Part shown: positions 50,189 through 60,483 of the stretch, one piece after another
Numbering within the stretch: position 1 is the stretch's first letter
Layout: each line of letters begins with the position of its first letter
Assembly (NCBI RefSeq): GCF_015645385.1
Contig: NZ_JADOET010000001.1
Location: 186,001 to 250,000 of the forward strand
DNA length: 64,000 nucleotides
Direction of reading: 5' to 3'
DNA from: Winogradskyella marina
GTDB taxonomy: Bacteria; Bacteroidota; Bacteroidia; Flavobacteriales; Flavobacteriaceae
Position numbers and translations under genes: made by a program
Notes under the pieces: generated by a model
Told to the model about the DNA's origin: nothing
Databases searched by the model: none
Seen by the model: the letters and a program-made list of their open reading frames with translations, nothing else

Positions 50189-51691
50189 TTATCTATTTCT
50201 CCAAAAGAAAGGAGTCAATAATATCAGAACCGTAAACAATTCCAATCGACCAATCAGCATTAAAAAAGAAGCCCACCATTTTCCTAAAGGTGGTAATGCT
50301 GCATAATTATTAACAGGTCCAAAATCACCTAAAGCAGGTCCAACATTCCCTAAGCTAGATGCTGACAAACCTATGGCAGACGTAAAATCCATTTGAAACA
50401 TAGAAAACACTAATGCACCAACAATAAACGATAACATATAAAGAATAAAGAATCCTAAAACATTAAATACAATATCCTTAGAAACTGATTTCCCATTATA
50501 ACGCACAGGAATAATAGCATTAGGATGCAATGCACGTTTAAATTCTAAAAAGCTATTTTTTATTAAAATCAATTGACGCATTACTTTTACACCTCCAGAA
50601 GTACTACCAGCAGAACCACCTAAAAACATTAAACCAAAAAAGAAAACCGTTAAAAAGGGAGTCCACATGGTATAATCTGCAGTAATAAAACCAGTTGTTG
50701 TGATTACCGAAATGACCTGAAACAAACCGTGTCGTAGTGCACTTTCGGCTTCACCTAAAACCATAGGATGCGCAATAGTAGACTGAGATATATCTGCTCT
50801 AAAATAGATTAAAACAGCAGCTATTAATGTAAAAGTGATGATAAATTTAGAGTATAATTTAAACTCTTCATCTTTTAATATTTTAGACACCTTTCCCTTG
50901 AACAAATAGTAACTAAGTACAAAATTAGTACCAGCCATAAACATAAAAAATATAATAATGTATTGTATTGCAGGATTATCATTCCATTCTGCAACGCTCG
51001 CATTTTTTGTAGAAAATCCACCAGTAGATACCGTACTTAATGCGTGGTTTATGGCATCGAAAAAAGACATACCTGCCGCCTGTAACAAAATAGTTTCAGC
51101 AACTGTATAACCTACATAAATTAGCCATAAACGCTTTGCTGTATCTGTAATTCTAGGATGCAATTTATCACCGCTGGGTCCTGGAGCTTCAGCAGCAAAT
51201 AGCTGCATACCACCTACACCTAATAAGGGTAAAATAGCAATAGCCAAAACTATTATTCCCATACCACCAATCCAATGTGTTGTACTTCGCCAGAACAACA
51301 CTCCTTCAGGAATCACTTCAATATCATTTAAAATACTAGCACCTGTTGTTGTATAACCAGAAATGGTTTCGAAAAATGCATTGGTAAACGATGGAATAGC
51401 TTCTGTAGCAATATAAGGCAATGTTCCTGTTAATGACATAACAATCCAACCAAAAGCAACTACAATATAACCTTCACGCTTATTCATCTCCTTGCGATGG
51501 TTTCTTGTTCTAAGCATTGCTATAGCTCCTATTAATAAGGTTACTAATCCTGCTAAAAACAATTCAAGCGTTACACCATCCTTATAAATAAAACTGATTA
51601 AGGTCGCTATGAGCATAAAACCACTATTAAACAATAATAGCAATCCCAAAAAATGGAAGATGATTTTATAATTAAGTTTTATTCGAGACAT
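50189..51691 (-). CDS. trkH: TrkH family potassium uptake protein
   Basis: A 500-residue inner-membrane K+ transporter with four pore-loop repeats. The selectivity-filter glycines are visible in SGYTTTGASI, STVSTGGFSTKNAS, SVITTTGFITADY and SASSLGNVGPALG. The ion-conducting subunit works with TrkA, whose gene precedes it by 5 nt. The cytoplasmic end FFWRNR is usual. No terminator is evident downstream. Confidence 0.97.
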   Translation of the reverse strand: MSRIKLNYKIIFHFLGLLLLFNSGFMLIATLISFIYKDGVTLELFLAGLVTLLIGAIAMLRTRNHRKEMNKREGYIVVAFGWIVMSLTGTLPYIATEAIPSFTNAFFETISGYTTTGASILNDIEVIPEGVLFWRSTTHWIGGMGIIVLAIAILPLLGVGGMQLFAAEAPGPSGDKLHPRITDTAKRLWLIYVGYTVAETILLQAAGMSFFDAINHALSTVSTGGFSTKNASVAEWNDNPAIQYIIIFFMFMAGTNFVLSYYLFKGKVSKILKDEEFKLYSKFIITFTLIAAVLIYFRADISQSTIAHPMVLGEAESALRHGLFQVISVITTTGFITADYTMWTPFLTVFFFGLMFLGGSAGSTSGGVKVMRQLILIKNSFLEFKRALHPNAIIPVRYNGKSVSKDIVFNVLGFFILYMLSFIVGALVFSMFQMDFTSAIGLSASSLGNVGPALGDFGPVNNYAALPPLGKWWASFLMLIGRLELFTVLILLTPFFWRNR

Positions 51692-51696
51692 AATTA

Positions 51697-53046
51697 TTAA
51701 GCAAAAAACCGTTCTACTTCAGAAATAGATCGTGGCAAACAACAAACCACAACACGATCTCCAGCTTCAATTTTAAAACTACCAAGTGGAATAGACCCGT
51801 TTCCGTCTCTTATAGCACCACCAATTATAGCAGATTTTGGAAATTTTAAATCCTTGATGAATTTATTCGTTATTTTAGAATTTGGTTTTACCACAAACTC
51901 TAACAGCTCAGCATTCATGTTGGTTAATTTGGTCATAGCAACCACCTCACCTTTTCTGATGTATCTAAAAATATTGTTTGCTGCTAATAATTTTTTATTG
52001 ATTAACGTATCAATTCCAATCGATTGTGACAGTTGATAATAATCCATATTTTCAACCAAGGCTATGGTTTTCTTTACTCCTTTAGATTTCGCCAAAAGAC
52101 AAGACATAATATTGGTTTCAGAATTACCTGTTACGGCAATAAAAGCATCCATATCAGATATATTTTCTTCGTCTAAAATATCCACATTTCTACCATCTCC
52201 ACAAATAACTAATGCATTTGGAATATCTTCTGCTAATTCTTCAGCTTTACCTCTTTTACTTTCTACAAGTTTTACATTAAATTTACTTGAACACAACTCT
52301 TTAGCCGTTTGAAAACCTATTTGACTTCCACCAAGAACCATTACATTCTTAATCGCAACCTTGACCTTTCCTGATAATTTAAATAATTCTTCATCACCAT
52401 GTTTAGAAGTCATAAAAACAACCTTATCTCCTTCTTTAAAAATAGTATCACCCCTAGGAATAATAGTATATTGGGTTCCTAATCGTTGAATTGCAATTGG
52501 GATAAAATTTAATTCAGGATATATCTCTGCTGCTTCCTTTACCGTCTTATCTACAAAGGTTGCTGTTCTAGACAAACGCAAGCCTAACATGGTTAAAGCT
52601 CCACCTTCAAACTCATAGGTATCATTAAAACCGTACTGATTTAAAAGCAATCCAATTTCAGAAGCCGCTAAAGATTCTGGTGAAATCAGTTCGTCAATCC
52701 CAAATTTTGAAAACCCAACGGTTTCCTTATTATCAATAAATTCGGTATTTGAGATACGTGCAATAGTACGTTTTGCACCTAATTGTTTTGCTAAAACACA
52801 TGCCGTAATATTGGTAGTTTCAGATGAAGTTACCGCAATAAATAACGCAGCTGTTTCTATGCGCGCATCTCTTAAAATAGAAATTGAGGTTGCATCCCCT
52901 TTTATAGTTCTAATATCCAAGTGTTCACCAGCATATCCTAAACTATCTTTTTTAGTATCTATTAAAGTGATTTCTTGTGATTCGTAAGATAAAAGTTTCG
53001 CCAAATGAAATCCTACTTCACCTGCACCTGCGATAATTATTTTCAT
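51697..53046 (-). CDS. trkA: Trk system K+ transporter NAD-binding regulatory subunit
   Basis: A 449-residue cytoplasmic gating subunit with two RCK units in tandem. Each has a Rossmann TrkA_N domain (IIIAGAGEVGFHLAKLL ... TLIDT at the N-terminus and VMVLGGSQIGFQTAKEL ... VKLVES at about 228) followed by a TrkA_C domain (about 140-215 and 365-445). It binds NAD(H) or nucleotides and opens the TrkH channel. Upstream of trkH in the same operon. Confidence 0.97.
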   Translation of the reverse strand: MKIIIAGAGEVGFHLAKLLSYESQEITLIDTKKDSLGYAGEHLDIRTIKGDATSISILRDARIETAALFIAVTSSETTNITACVLAKQLGAKRTIARISNTEFIDNKETVGFSKFGIDELISPESLAASEIGLLLNQYGFNDTYEFEGGALTMLGLRLSRTATFVDKTVKEAAEIYPELNFIPIAIQRLGTQYTIIPRGDTIFKEGDKVVFMTSKHGDEELFKLSGKVKVAIKNVMVLGGSQIGFQTAKELCSSKFNVKLVESKRGKAEELAEDIPNALVICGDGRNVDILDEENISDMDAFIAVTGNSETNIMSCLLAKSKGVKKTIALVENMDYYQLSQSIGIDTLINKKLLAANNIFRYIRKGEVVAMTKLTNMNAELLEFVVKPNSKITNKFIKDLKFPKSAIIGGAIRDGNGSIPLGSFKIEAGDRVVVCCLPRSISEVERFFA

Positions 53047-53249
53047 TATTATTCTTTGAAATACAAATACAAATATACTTATTAGTTACAAGTAATTAAG
53101 CGCGTATCACATTAAAGTTCTTTTAAGAAAAATAAAGCCTTAAGATGCTTTGCACTAAGAGTCATCTATTTTATTTCTTATAAAACCGTGAATTTCTATT
53201 TTGAACTTTAAGTACTTATAACTTATCCATATATTTGCTAAAAATTGTT

Positions 53250-53981
53250 ATGGCCGAAAAAGTAAACCCATATAAGGATAGTGACCAATCTAAAAAGGAT
53301 CAGGTTACTAAAATGTTCGATACTATTTCTAAAGAATATGATGGATTAAACCGGGTAATTTCCTTTGGAATAGATGTTAAATGGAGACGAAAGGTTGTAA
53401 AACTTGTTTCTGAAAGTCATCCTAACAACATCCTAGACATTGCAACAGGCACAGGAGACTTGGCCATTAATTTAGCGTCTACAAATGCTAAAGAAATCGT
53501 TGGTTTAGATATCAGTGATGGTATGCTAGAGGTTGGACGTCAAAAAATTAAAGCAAAAAATTTAGATTCTACGATCTCTATGGTTATTGGAGATTCTGAA
53601 GATTTACCTTTTGAAGACAATACCTTTGATGCTATAACAGTGGCTTTTGGTGTTCGTAATTTTGAACATTTAGAAAAAGGACTTGCTGAAATTTTAAGAG
53701 TACTTAAACCAAACGGTATTTTTGTTATTCTTGAAACTTCTGTTCCTACCAATCCGTTTTATAAAGCAGGGTACAATGTGCATTGTAAATTAATTATGCC
53801 TACCATTGGAAAGCTTTTTTCTAAAGATAAAGTAGCTTATAGTTATTTAAGTGAATCAGCTTCGGTTTTTCCTTTTGGAGAAGCTTTAAACAATATTTTA
53901 AGAAAAATTGGGTTTATTAATGTCAAAGACCTACCACAAACCATGGGAGTGGCAACGATTTATACAGCATCTAAAGCATAA
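53250..53981 (+). CDS. menG: Demethylmenaquinone methyltransferase (UbiE/MenG)
   Basis: A 243-residue SAM-dependent enzyme that makes menaquinone from demethylmenaquinone, the respiratory quinone of Bacteroidota and the electron acceptor of Na+-NQR. Signatures: [40 protein letters not shown], and [22 protein letters not shown]. The ATG at 53250 ([10 protein letters not shown]) fits the family better than the upstream TTG at 53235. A TATATTTG promoter-like element lies at 53230-53237, a short distance before it. porT begins 2 nt after the stop. Confidence 0.97.
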   Translation: MAEKVNPYKDSDQSKKDQVTKMFDTISKEYDGLNRVISFGIDVKWRRKVVKLVSESHPNNILDIATGTGDLAINLASTNAKEIVGLDISDGMLEVGRQKIKAKNLDSTISMVIGDSEDLPFEDNTFDAITVAFGVRNFEHLEKGLAEILRVLKPNGIFVILETSVPTNPFYKAGYNVHCKLIMPTIGKLFSKDKVAYSYLSESASVFPFGEALNNILRKIGFINVKDLPQTMGVATIYTASKA

Positions 53982-53982
53982 T

Positions 53983-54699
53983 ATGAAGCAATTTTTTATC
54001 CTTTTCGTATTTTTAATAGCATTTCAAAGTTCGTCTGCGCAACTTTTTACGAAAGAAAGAGTAGCCAACTCTGTAGATAATATTGATCAAAAGTTTTTGA
54101 CTTGGGGTTATTTTCTGGGTTTTAATCAATATGACTTTAATTTTGATTACAACGAAAACTTAGAAGATATCCTTGTTGATAAAACGGCTGGGTTTCATTT
54201 AGGTCTTATAGGAGATATGCGTATTAATGATTACATGAATTTAAGACTTGAGCCTGGCGTATTCTTTACCACAAGAAATCTTCAATATGACGAAAGCTAT
54301 TTTCAAGGCATTGAGCACAATGATTCCGACTTGCTTAGAGAGGTAAAATCTACCTATGTACATATTCCGCTTTTACTAAAAATTTCAACGAAGCGAATTA
54401 ATAATTTTAAACCATTTATTATTGGAGGTGTTTCTACCGCGTTAAACCTATCGAGTAATCAAGATAATCCAGATGATAATAGCTCTGGTGAGTTTAGAAT
54501 GACCAAAAACACGTATTTCTATGAGATTGGTTTTGGAATAGATCTCTATTTGCTATACTTTAAATTTTCACCATCGATTCGTGGCGTCTTTGCTATGGGT
54601 GACGAAATTATAAAAGATGTTGATCCTAATAGTCCATGGACAGGTAACATCTCAAAGATGCAAACTAGAGGTGTCTTTATTAACTTTACGTTTCAATAG
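53983..54699 (+). CDS. porT: PorT/SprT family outer-membrane beta-barrel protein
   Basis: A 238-residue outer-membrane protein with a signal peptide (MKQFFILFVFLIAFQSSSAQ, about 1-20) and a beta-barrel typical of PorT (YFLGFNQYDFNFDY, LGLIGDMRINDYMNLRLEPG, YVHIPLLLKIS, FKPFIIGGVSTALNL, and terminal aromatic FINFTFQ). PorT is required for type IX secretion in Porphyromonas gingivalis, and its homologue SprT in Flavobacterium johnsoniae for gliding and secretion. The menG-porT-SpoU arrangement recurs in flavobacteria. The ATG lies 1 nt after the menG stop codon; the 3' end overlaps the convergent RNA methyltransferase gene by 14 nt. Confidence 0.9.
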   Translation: MKQFFILFVFLIAFQSSSAQLFTKERVANSVDNIDQKFLTWGYFLGFNQYDFNFDYNENLEDILVDKTAGFHLGLIGDMRINDYMNLRLEPGVFFTTRNLQYDESYFQGIEHNDSDLLREVKSTYVHIPLLLKISTKRINNFKPFIIGGVSTALNLSSNQDNPDDNSSGEFRMTKNTYFYEIGFGIDLYLLYFKFSPSIRGVFAMGDEIIKDVDPNSPWTGNISKMQTRGVFINFTFQ

Positions 54700-55420
54700 T
54701 TCTACGGCTAAATTCACTTAAAAGAATGGCTGTTGCATTTGCAACATTCAAGCTTTCTGTTGCTTTAATTGTACCAAATTGAGGGATTGTTATTTTTCTA
54801 TTCACCATTTCTTCGATGGCGTCTGAAATCCCATTTGCTTCATTCCCAAGAATTATAATACCTTGCTCTGGCAACGTTGCTGTATAGATATTTTCGCCTT
54901 CTAACAATGTGCCAAATGTTTCGGTATTACTAGACTCTAAATAGTGTTTTAAATCTACATATTGAATATTGACACGTGTTAAAGACCCCATTGTTGCTTG
55001 TACTACTTTAGGGTTGTAGCAATCTACTGTATTTAAACTGCAGACTAAGCTTTTAATACCATACCAATCGCAAAGTCTAATAATAGTTCCTAAATTCCCA
55101 GGATCTCTTACATCATCTAAAGCGACAATTAAACCTGTGTTTTGAACTGCTGTTTGCTGCGGAATTTCAAAAATTGCTAATGCTGTATTTGGGTTTTTTA
55201 ATCCTGATATTTTTTTTAATTCTAATTCCGAAATTTCTGAAATTAAATCTTGCGGAGCATCAAATATCGGTTTTGTTGTATAGAGGTTTTTTAAGATATA
55301 GTCTGACTTAAGAAATTCTGAAATCCCTTTTATACCTTCAACTATAAACCAGCCATTTTGTTGCCGTGCTTTTTTTTGACTTAAACTTTTAATTAACTTT
55401 ATTTGATTCTTTGATAACAT
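54686..55420 (-). CDS. SpoU/TrmH family RNA methyltransferase
   Basis: A 244-residue enzyme. An N-terminal substrate-binding domain (about 1-90: MLSKNQIKLIKSLSQKKARQQNGWFIVEG) is followed by a SPOUT knot with LDDVRDPGNLGTIIRLCDWYGI, IILGNEANGISDAI and IPQFGTIKATESLNVANATAILL, the three SpoU motifs. It should 2'-O-methylate ribose in tRNA or rRNA; the exact site is unknown. The ATG at 55420 avoids a 14-residue extension present in a longer frame. Convergent overlap of 14 nt with porT, divergent from the BamA/TamA-like gene. Confidence 0.94.
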   Translation of the reverse strand: MLSKNQIKLIKSLSQKKARQQNGWFIVEGIKGISEFLKSDYILKNLYTTKPIFDAPQDLISEISELELKKISGLKNPNTALAIFEIPQQTAVQNTGLIVALDDVRDPGNLGTIIRLCDWYGIKSLVCSLNTVDCYNPKVVQATMGSLTRVNIQYVDLKHYLESSNTETFGTLLEGENIYTATLPEQGIIILGNEANGISDAIEEMVNRKITIPQFGTIKATESLNVANATAILLSEFSRRTIET

Positions 55421-55582
55421 TAAAATGTCTTTACATTTGTTTGACGAAACCCTTAAGGACACAAAGTAAACCTTTTTTCATTTAATAACGTTTCGAAATT
55501 AAAGTGACTATACTATTTCTATAGGAGAAATGGTATTATTTTTGTTTCTTAATCGTAATAAAATAATTTACCAAATTTAACT

Positions 55583-58168
55583 TTGCAACAGACCACTTTA
55601 ACATCTTTTATTAATTACAAGCTTTTGTATCGCTATATATTGCTACTCTTTTGCATGGTGATGTTAAGTTCTTGTAATGTAGCAAAACGTGTTAAAAATG
55701 GCGACCACCTTATAATTAGTAACTCAATTATTGCAGATAGCGTACATGTATCAGATGAGCGTATCAATAATATAATCTCGCAAAAGGTGAATTCTGGTAT
55801 CCGAAGGTATTTTAGCACACCTTTAAAACTCCATATATATAATCTTGCCAGACCAAATATAGATTCAATTATATATGCTAACGTTTTAAGCGACTCTACC
55901 AAAGTAAAACGACGCATAGCATTACTATCTAAAAAGCAATTTGATAGGCAAATAGAATCGCGACGGAATTTTAACGCATGGTTAAAACGTACTGGAGAAG
56001 CACCTGTAATTTTCGATGAAGACCAATCTATAAAAACAGCAAAAAACCTTAGAAAGTATTACTATAGCAAAGGTTGGTTTAACAATGAAGTCTCATACCA
56101 TGTAGAAAAAGATAGTAGTAAACTTGCTAAAGTAACCTACCATGTCACCAAAAAGAAACCTTATACTCTAGACTCCTTAAGACCTATAATTAGTAGTAAA
56201 GCCATAGATACTCTTTATCCGAAATTTATCAGCGCTACCTTACTTAAAAAAGGAGAACAGTTTGATGAACAGAATTATGAAAACGAACGCGAACGCATTA
56301 ACACCTATCTAAGGAATACTGGTTTTTATCATTTTGGACAAGATTATATCCGTTTTGAAATGGATACAATTGACACAAATTACAAAGTACATACAGATTT
56401 AATTATTGCCAATAGAACTATTAGAGGTGACGATTCTACGACAACAACACCTTTTAAAATCTATAAAATTAAGGACGTTAATATTTATACGGACGATAAT
56501 TTTGAAAATCGATTTAAGGCTATTACCGACACTGCCACTTATAAGGATATTAATCTTTACAGTAAAGAAAAGCTAAAGTATAGACCAAAAGCACTTACAG
56601 ATGCCGTGTTTATTGCTAAAGGTGATAATTATAGCGACTTAGCACGAAGCAGAACATCGCGCTATCTTAATGATTTACAAATGTTTCGTTATCCAAACAT
56701 CGACTTTGTTGAAAATGAAGAAGACACCACGCTTACGGCGAATATATTCTTAGAGCCCAAAAAGAAATACAGCTTAAGTTTTGATCCTGAAATTAACACA
56801 AGTAATATACAAACTATTGGATTTTCATTTGGTACAGGACTTAAAATAAGAAATGTATTTAGAGGTGCAGAAACTTTAGAAATATCTGGAATTGCAGCTA
56901 TTGGTGCCTCTGAAAACCGCAATGATCCTGATGCTGCTTTTTTCGACATCAACGAGTTTGGAGGTAATATTCGCTTAACTATTCCTCGGTTATTTAGTCC
57001 TTTTAATACCGATAAAATTATTCCCAAATACATGTCACCTAGTACAATAATGAACTTGTCTGCAACTAGCCAACAAAATATAGGGCTAGACAAACAAGCT
57101 ATCTCTGGTGTCTATAGTTACAATTGGTACCCGTCAAATACAGTGACCAACACCTTAGAGTTGTTTAATATTAATTTTGTAAAAAACTTAAACACTAGCA
57201 ACTACTTTGGTGTTTATACCAACTCTTTTTCTAGCTTAAATTCTATTGCAAGAGATATAAATTATATAGGGAATGATGAGAGTTTATTTGATTCTAGTTT
57301 ATCAAACGCCTATGCTCCTGCCGATGTTTTTATCAATGACGTTTTAGCCGGCAACACACCTTTAACGTCTAGTGACAACGATTTTTCAACCGTTAATACT
57401 ATTGAAGAACGAAAAGAACGACTAACCGAAAATAACCTTATATTTTCAACAAGCTTTGATTACAAAAAGGATAAAAGAAAAAACATATTTGACAACGACT
57501 TCTCTGTTTTTAAGTGGAGAATTGAACTAGCCGGAAATTTACTTACAAGTATCTCTAGCATTGCAGGTGTTCCTAAAAATGACGCAGGCAACTATGACGT
57601 TTTTGGTGTGACTTTCTCGCAATATTTTAAAACTGAAATTGATTATGTAAAATATGTTGATCTAGGTAGAAAAAACGTATTTGCCTTTCGTAGCTATGCT
57701 GGTATCGCAATTCCGTACGGCAATTCTAACAGTATTCCTTTTGCAGAAAGTTTCTTTGCAGGTGGACCTAACGACAATAGAGCTTGGACTGCGTTTAACC
57801 TTGGACCAGGCAGCTCTAAAACAACCAACGAATTTAATGAAGCTAACTTTAAAATTCACCTAAGTGCAGAACAACGTTTTAGTTTGTTTGGAGCTCTTCA
57901 AGGCGCTGTATTTGTCGACGCTGGTAATATCTGGAATGTCCTAGATAACGTCACCGAAGACGCAGCAACACTAACCAGCTTTAATTCTTTAAAGGATATT
58001 GCTGTTGGTTCTGGCTTTGGACTTCGTTATGATTTTGATTTCTTTGTACTGCGTTTCGACATTGGATTTAAGACCTACGATCCGTCGCAGAATGAAAATA
58101 ACAGATGGTTTAGAGATTACAATTTTAGAAATGCCGTTTATAATATAGGAATCAACTATCCATTTTAA
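55583..58168 (+). CDS. BamA/TamA family outer-membrane lipoprotein
   Basis: An 861-residue Omp85-superfamily protein. It starts at TTG; with the in-frame TTG at 55625 instead, the N-terminus becomes a clean lipoprotein signal MYRYILLLFCMVMLSSC with Cys17, so 55625 is a good alternative start. POTRA-like repeats fill about 35-420 (e.g. LRKYYYSKGWFNNEVSYHVEK and RERINTYLRNTGFYHFG), and a 16-strand-type barrel fills the rest, with PFAESFFAGGPNDNRAW (the conserved loop region) and a C-terminal Phe. Lipid-anchored TamA-like proteins are known in Bacteroidota. A function in outer-membrane protein or lipid assembly is inferred. Confidence 0.9.
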   Translation: MQQTTLTSFINYKLLYRYILLLFCMVMLSSCNVAKRVKNGDHLIISNSIIADSVHVSDERINNIISQKVNSGIRRYFSTPLKLHIYNLARPNIDSIIYANVLSDSTKVKRRIALLSKKQFDRQIESRRNFNAWLKRTGEAPVIFDEDQSIKTAKNLRKYYYSKGWFNNEVSYHVEKDSSKLAKVTYHVTKKKPYTLDSLRPIISSKAIDTLYPKFISATLLKKGEQFDEQNYENERERINTYLRNTGFYHFGQDYIRFEMDTIDTNYKVHTDLIIANRTIRGDDSTTTTPFKIYKIKDVNIYTDDNFENRFKAITDTATYKDINLYSKEKLKYRPKALTDAVFIAKGDNYSDLARSRTSRYLNDLQMFRYPNIDFVENEEDTTLTANIFLEPKKKYSLSFDPEINTSNIQTIGFSFGTGLKIRNVFRGAETLEISGIAAIGASENRNDPDAAFFDINEFGGNIRLTIPRLFSPFNTDKIIPKYMSPSTIMNLSATSQQNIGLDKQAISGVYSYNWYPSNTVTNTLELFNINFVKNLNTSNYFGVYTNSFSSLNSIARDINYIGNDESLFDSSLSNAYAPADVFINDVLAGNTPLTSSDNDFSTVNTIEERKERLTENNLIFSTSFDYKKDKRKNIFDNDFSVFKWRIELAGNLLTSISSIAGVPKNDAGNYDVFGVTFSQYFKTEIDYVKYVDLGRKNVFAFRSYAGIAIPYGNSNSIPFAESFFAGGPNDNRAWTAFNLGPGSSKTTNEFNEANFKIHLSAEQRFSLFGALQGAVFVDAGNIWNVLDNVTEDAATLTSFNSLKDIAVGSGFGLRYDFDFFVLRFDIGFKTYDPSQNENNRWFRDYNFRNAVYNIGINYPF

Positions 58169-58317
58169 ATTTTCGATTGGTACGCTTCTAAACTGCAGTT
58201 GTTCATATTATTTCACTTCAAAAACTACAACGTTTTCGGCATTTTATAACAGATTAGAGGTTATAAATACTCAAAAATTACGTATTTTTGATAACTAAAT
58301 TTTCAATCTAAAAAATT

Positions 58318-59385
58318 ATGAGTCATAATATTAAACCTGGCGTTGCCACAGGAAAAGAAGTTCAGAATATTTTTAAACATGCTAAAGAAAAAGGCTATGC
58401 ATTACCAGCAGTAAATGTCATTGGCTCTAACTCTATTAATGCTGTTTTAGAAACCGCAAAATCATTAAATGCCCCAGTTATTATTCAATTTTCTAATGGT
58501 GGCGCACAATTTAATGCAGGTAAAGGTTTAAGTAATGAGAATCAGAAAGCAGCCATAGCAGGTTCAATTGCAGGCGCTAAACATGTTCACTTAATGGCAG
58601 AAGCCTATGGTGTACCCGTAATTTTACATACAGACCACTGTGCAAAAAAATTATTGCCTTGGATCGATGGTTTATTAGATGCGAGTGAGCAACATTATAA
58701 AGAAACTGGAAAATCACTTTACAGTTCTCACATGATTGATTTATCTGAAGAACCAATAGAAGAAAACATTGAAATCTGTAAAAACTACCTTGAGCGTATG
58801 AGCAAAATTGGTATGACATTAGAGATTGAATTAGGTATTACTGGTGGTGAAGAAGATGGTGTAGACAATACAGATGTCGATGATTCTAAATTATACACAC
58901 AACCAGAAGAAGTTGCTTACGCTTATGAAGAGTTAAGCAAAGTAAGTGATCAATTCACAATTGCTGCGGCATTTGGTAATGTTCATGGTGTTTACAGACC
59001 AGGAAACGTAAAGTTAACCCCAAAAATCTTGAAAAACTCTCAAGATCATATTTCGGAGAAATACGGTGTTGAACACAATCATATCGATTTTGTTTTCCAT
59101 GGTGGATCTGGTTCAACTGTTGAAGAAATCAGAGAAGGCATTAGCTACGGAGTTATTAAAATGAACATCGATACAGATATGCAGTATGCATTTTTAAGTG
59201 GTGTTAGAGATTATGTACAAGACAATAAAGATTACCTACAAACTCAAATAGGTAATCCAGAAGGAGACGATGTACCTAACAAAAAATACTACGATCCTCG
59301 TGTTTGGTTGCGTAAAGGTGAAGATGCATTTGTAGAAAGACTTAAAAAAGCATTCGAAGATTTAAACAATGTAGATACATTATAA
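58318..59385 (+). CDS. fbaA: Class II fructose-bisphosphate aldolase
   Basis: A 355-residue zinc-dependent glycolytic and gluconeogenic enzyme splitting fructose-1,6-bisphosphate into two triose phosphates. It is of the longer class IIA type. Zinc ligands are in HTDHCAKK (with the catalytic Asp) and AFGNVHGVY and VFHGGSGS; the specificity loop LEIELGITGGEEDGVDNTD and KMNIDTDMQYAF complete the site. Monocistronic with a good terminator. Confidence 0.98.
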   Translation: MSHNIKPGVATGKEVQNIFKHAKEKGYALPAVNVIGSNSINAVLETAKSLNAPVIIQFSNGGAQFNAGKGLSNENQKAAIAGSIAGAKHVHLMAEAYGVPVILHTDHCAKKLLPWIDGLLDASEQHYKETGKSLYSSHMIDLSEEPIEENIEICKNYLERMSKIGMTLEIELGITGGEEDGVDNTDVDDSKLYTQPEEVAYAYEELSKVSDQFTIAAAFGNVHGVYRPGNVKLTPKILKNSQDHISEKYGVEHNHIDFVFHGGSGSTVEEIREGISYGVIKMNIDTDMQYAFLSGVRDYVQDNKDYLQTQIGNPEGDDVPNKKYYDPRVWLRKGEDAFVERLKKAFEDLNNVDTL

Positions 59386-59408
59386 GTTTATTTCTTTAAA
59401 TATTTTTG

Positions 59409-59450
59409 AACCCATTAGAACTAAATATCAGAGTTTTAATGGGTTTTTAT
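59409..59450 (+). terminator. Rho-independent terminator after fbaA
   Basis: AACCCATTAGAACT pairs with AGTTTTAATGGGTT (14 pairs with one G/T) across a 9-nt loop, followed by TTTAT. Confidence 0.88.
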
Positions 59451-59616
59451 TTGATTAATAAAACGCAATTATTGAGATACTTTTCTCTATTTTTGAGTTA
59501 TATTTAATAAAACAGTAAGTTTGTACCCAGTATAACTACAAACTACAACTAACTAAAAAAACGGTTTTGAGGTCTGTAAAAACCCAAAATCGCAAATCAT
59601 AAAATCGTATATCGAC

Positions 59617-60474
59617 ATGGCTTGGTTTAAAAGAAAAGAGAAAGGTATTCATACCTCAACAGAAGAAAAAAAAGACACACCTAAAGGACTTTGGTACAAA
59701 TCTCCAACAGGTAAGATTATAGATACTAAAGAACTTGAACAAAATTTTTATGTAAGTCCAGAAGATGGTTACCACGTAAGAATAGGAAGTAACGAGTATT
59801 TTCAAATTCTATTTGATGATAATAAATATACCGAATTAGACCCTAATTTAACGTCTAAAGACCCTCTTAAATTTGAAGACACTAAAAAATACCCAGACCG
59901 TTTAAAAGCGGCACAAGCAAAAACAAAACTCAAAGATGCAGTTCGTACTGCAGTTGGCAAATCTAACGGTCAAGATTTGGTTATTGCCTGTATGGATTTC
60001 AGTTTTATTGGAGGCTCAATGGGATCTGTTGTAGGTGAAAAAATAGCACGAGCAGCAGATTATGCCATTAAAAAGAAAACACCATTAATGATCATTAGTA
60101 AATCTGGTGGTGCACGAATGATGGAAGCGGCATTATCATTAATGCAATTAGCTAAAACTTCTGTTAAGTTAGCGCAAATGGCAGATGCTGGTATTCCGTA
60201 TATTTCTTTATGTACCGATCCTACAACCGGAGGTACAACGGCATCTTTTGCAATGCTTGGAGATATTAATATCGCAGAACCAGGTGCATTAATCGGTTTT
60301 GCTGGTCCTAGAATTGTAAGAGACACGACTGGTAAAGAACTGCCTGAAGGTTTTCAAACTTCAGAGTTTTTATTAGAGCACGGCTTCTTAGATTTTATTA
60401 CACACCGTAAAGACTTAAAATCAAAAGTTAACTTGTATATCGATTTAATTAAAAATCAACCCGTACGAGCATAA
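59617..60474 (+). CDS. accD: Acetyl-CoA carboxylase carboxyltransferase subunit beta
   Basis: A 285-residue subunit of the enzyme that makes malonyl-CoA for fatty acid synthesis. The crotonase-type carboxyltransferase core is complete: [51 protein letters not shown], and [14 protein letters not shown]. The N-terminal zinc ribbon of the family (two CxxC pairs) is not: where Escherichia coli has KCDSCG and VCPKCD this protein has YKSPTGK and VSPEDGY, so all four cysteines are absent while flanking residues ([22 protein letters not shown]) still align. The ribbon fold probably remains without metal. accA is not in the window. Confidence 0.96.
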   Translation: MAWFKRKEKGIHTSTEEKKDTPKGLWYKSPTGKIIDTKELEQNFYVSPEDGYHVRIGSNEYFQILFDDNKYTELDPNLTSKDPLKFEDTKKYPDRLKAAQAKTKLKDAVRTAVGKSNGQDLVIACMDFSFIGGSMGSVVGEKIARAADYAIKKKTPLMIISKSGGARMMEAALSLMQLAKTSVKLAQMADAGIPYISLCTDPTTGGTTASFAMLGDINIAEPGALIGFAGPRIVRDTTGKELPEGFQTSEFLLEHGFLDFITHRKDLKSKVNLYIDLIKNQPVRA

Positions 60475-60483
60475 TAACAGAAC

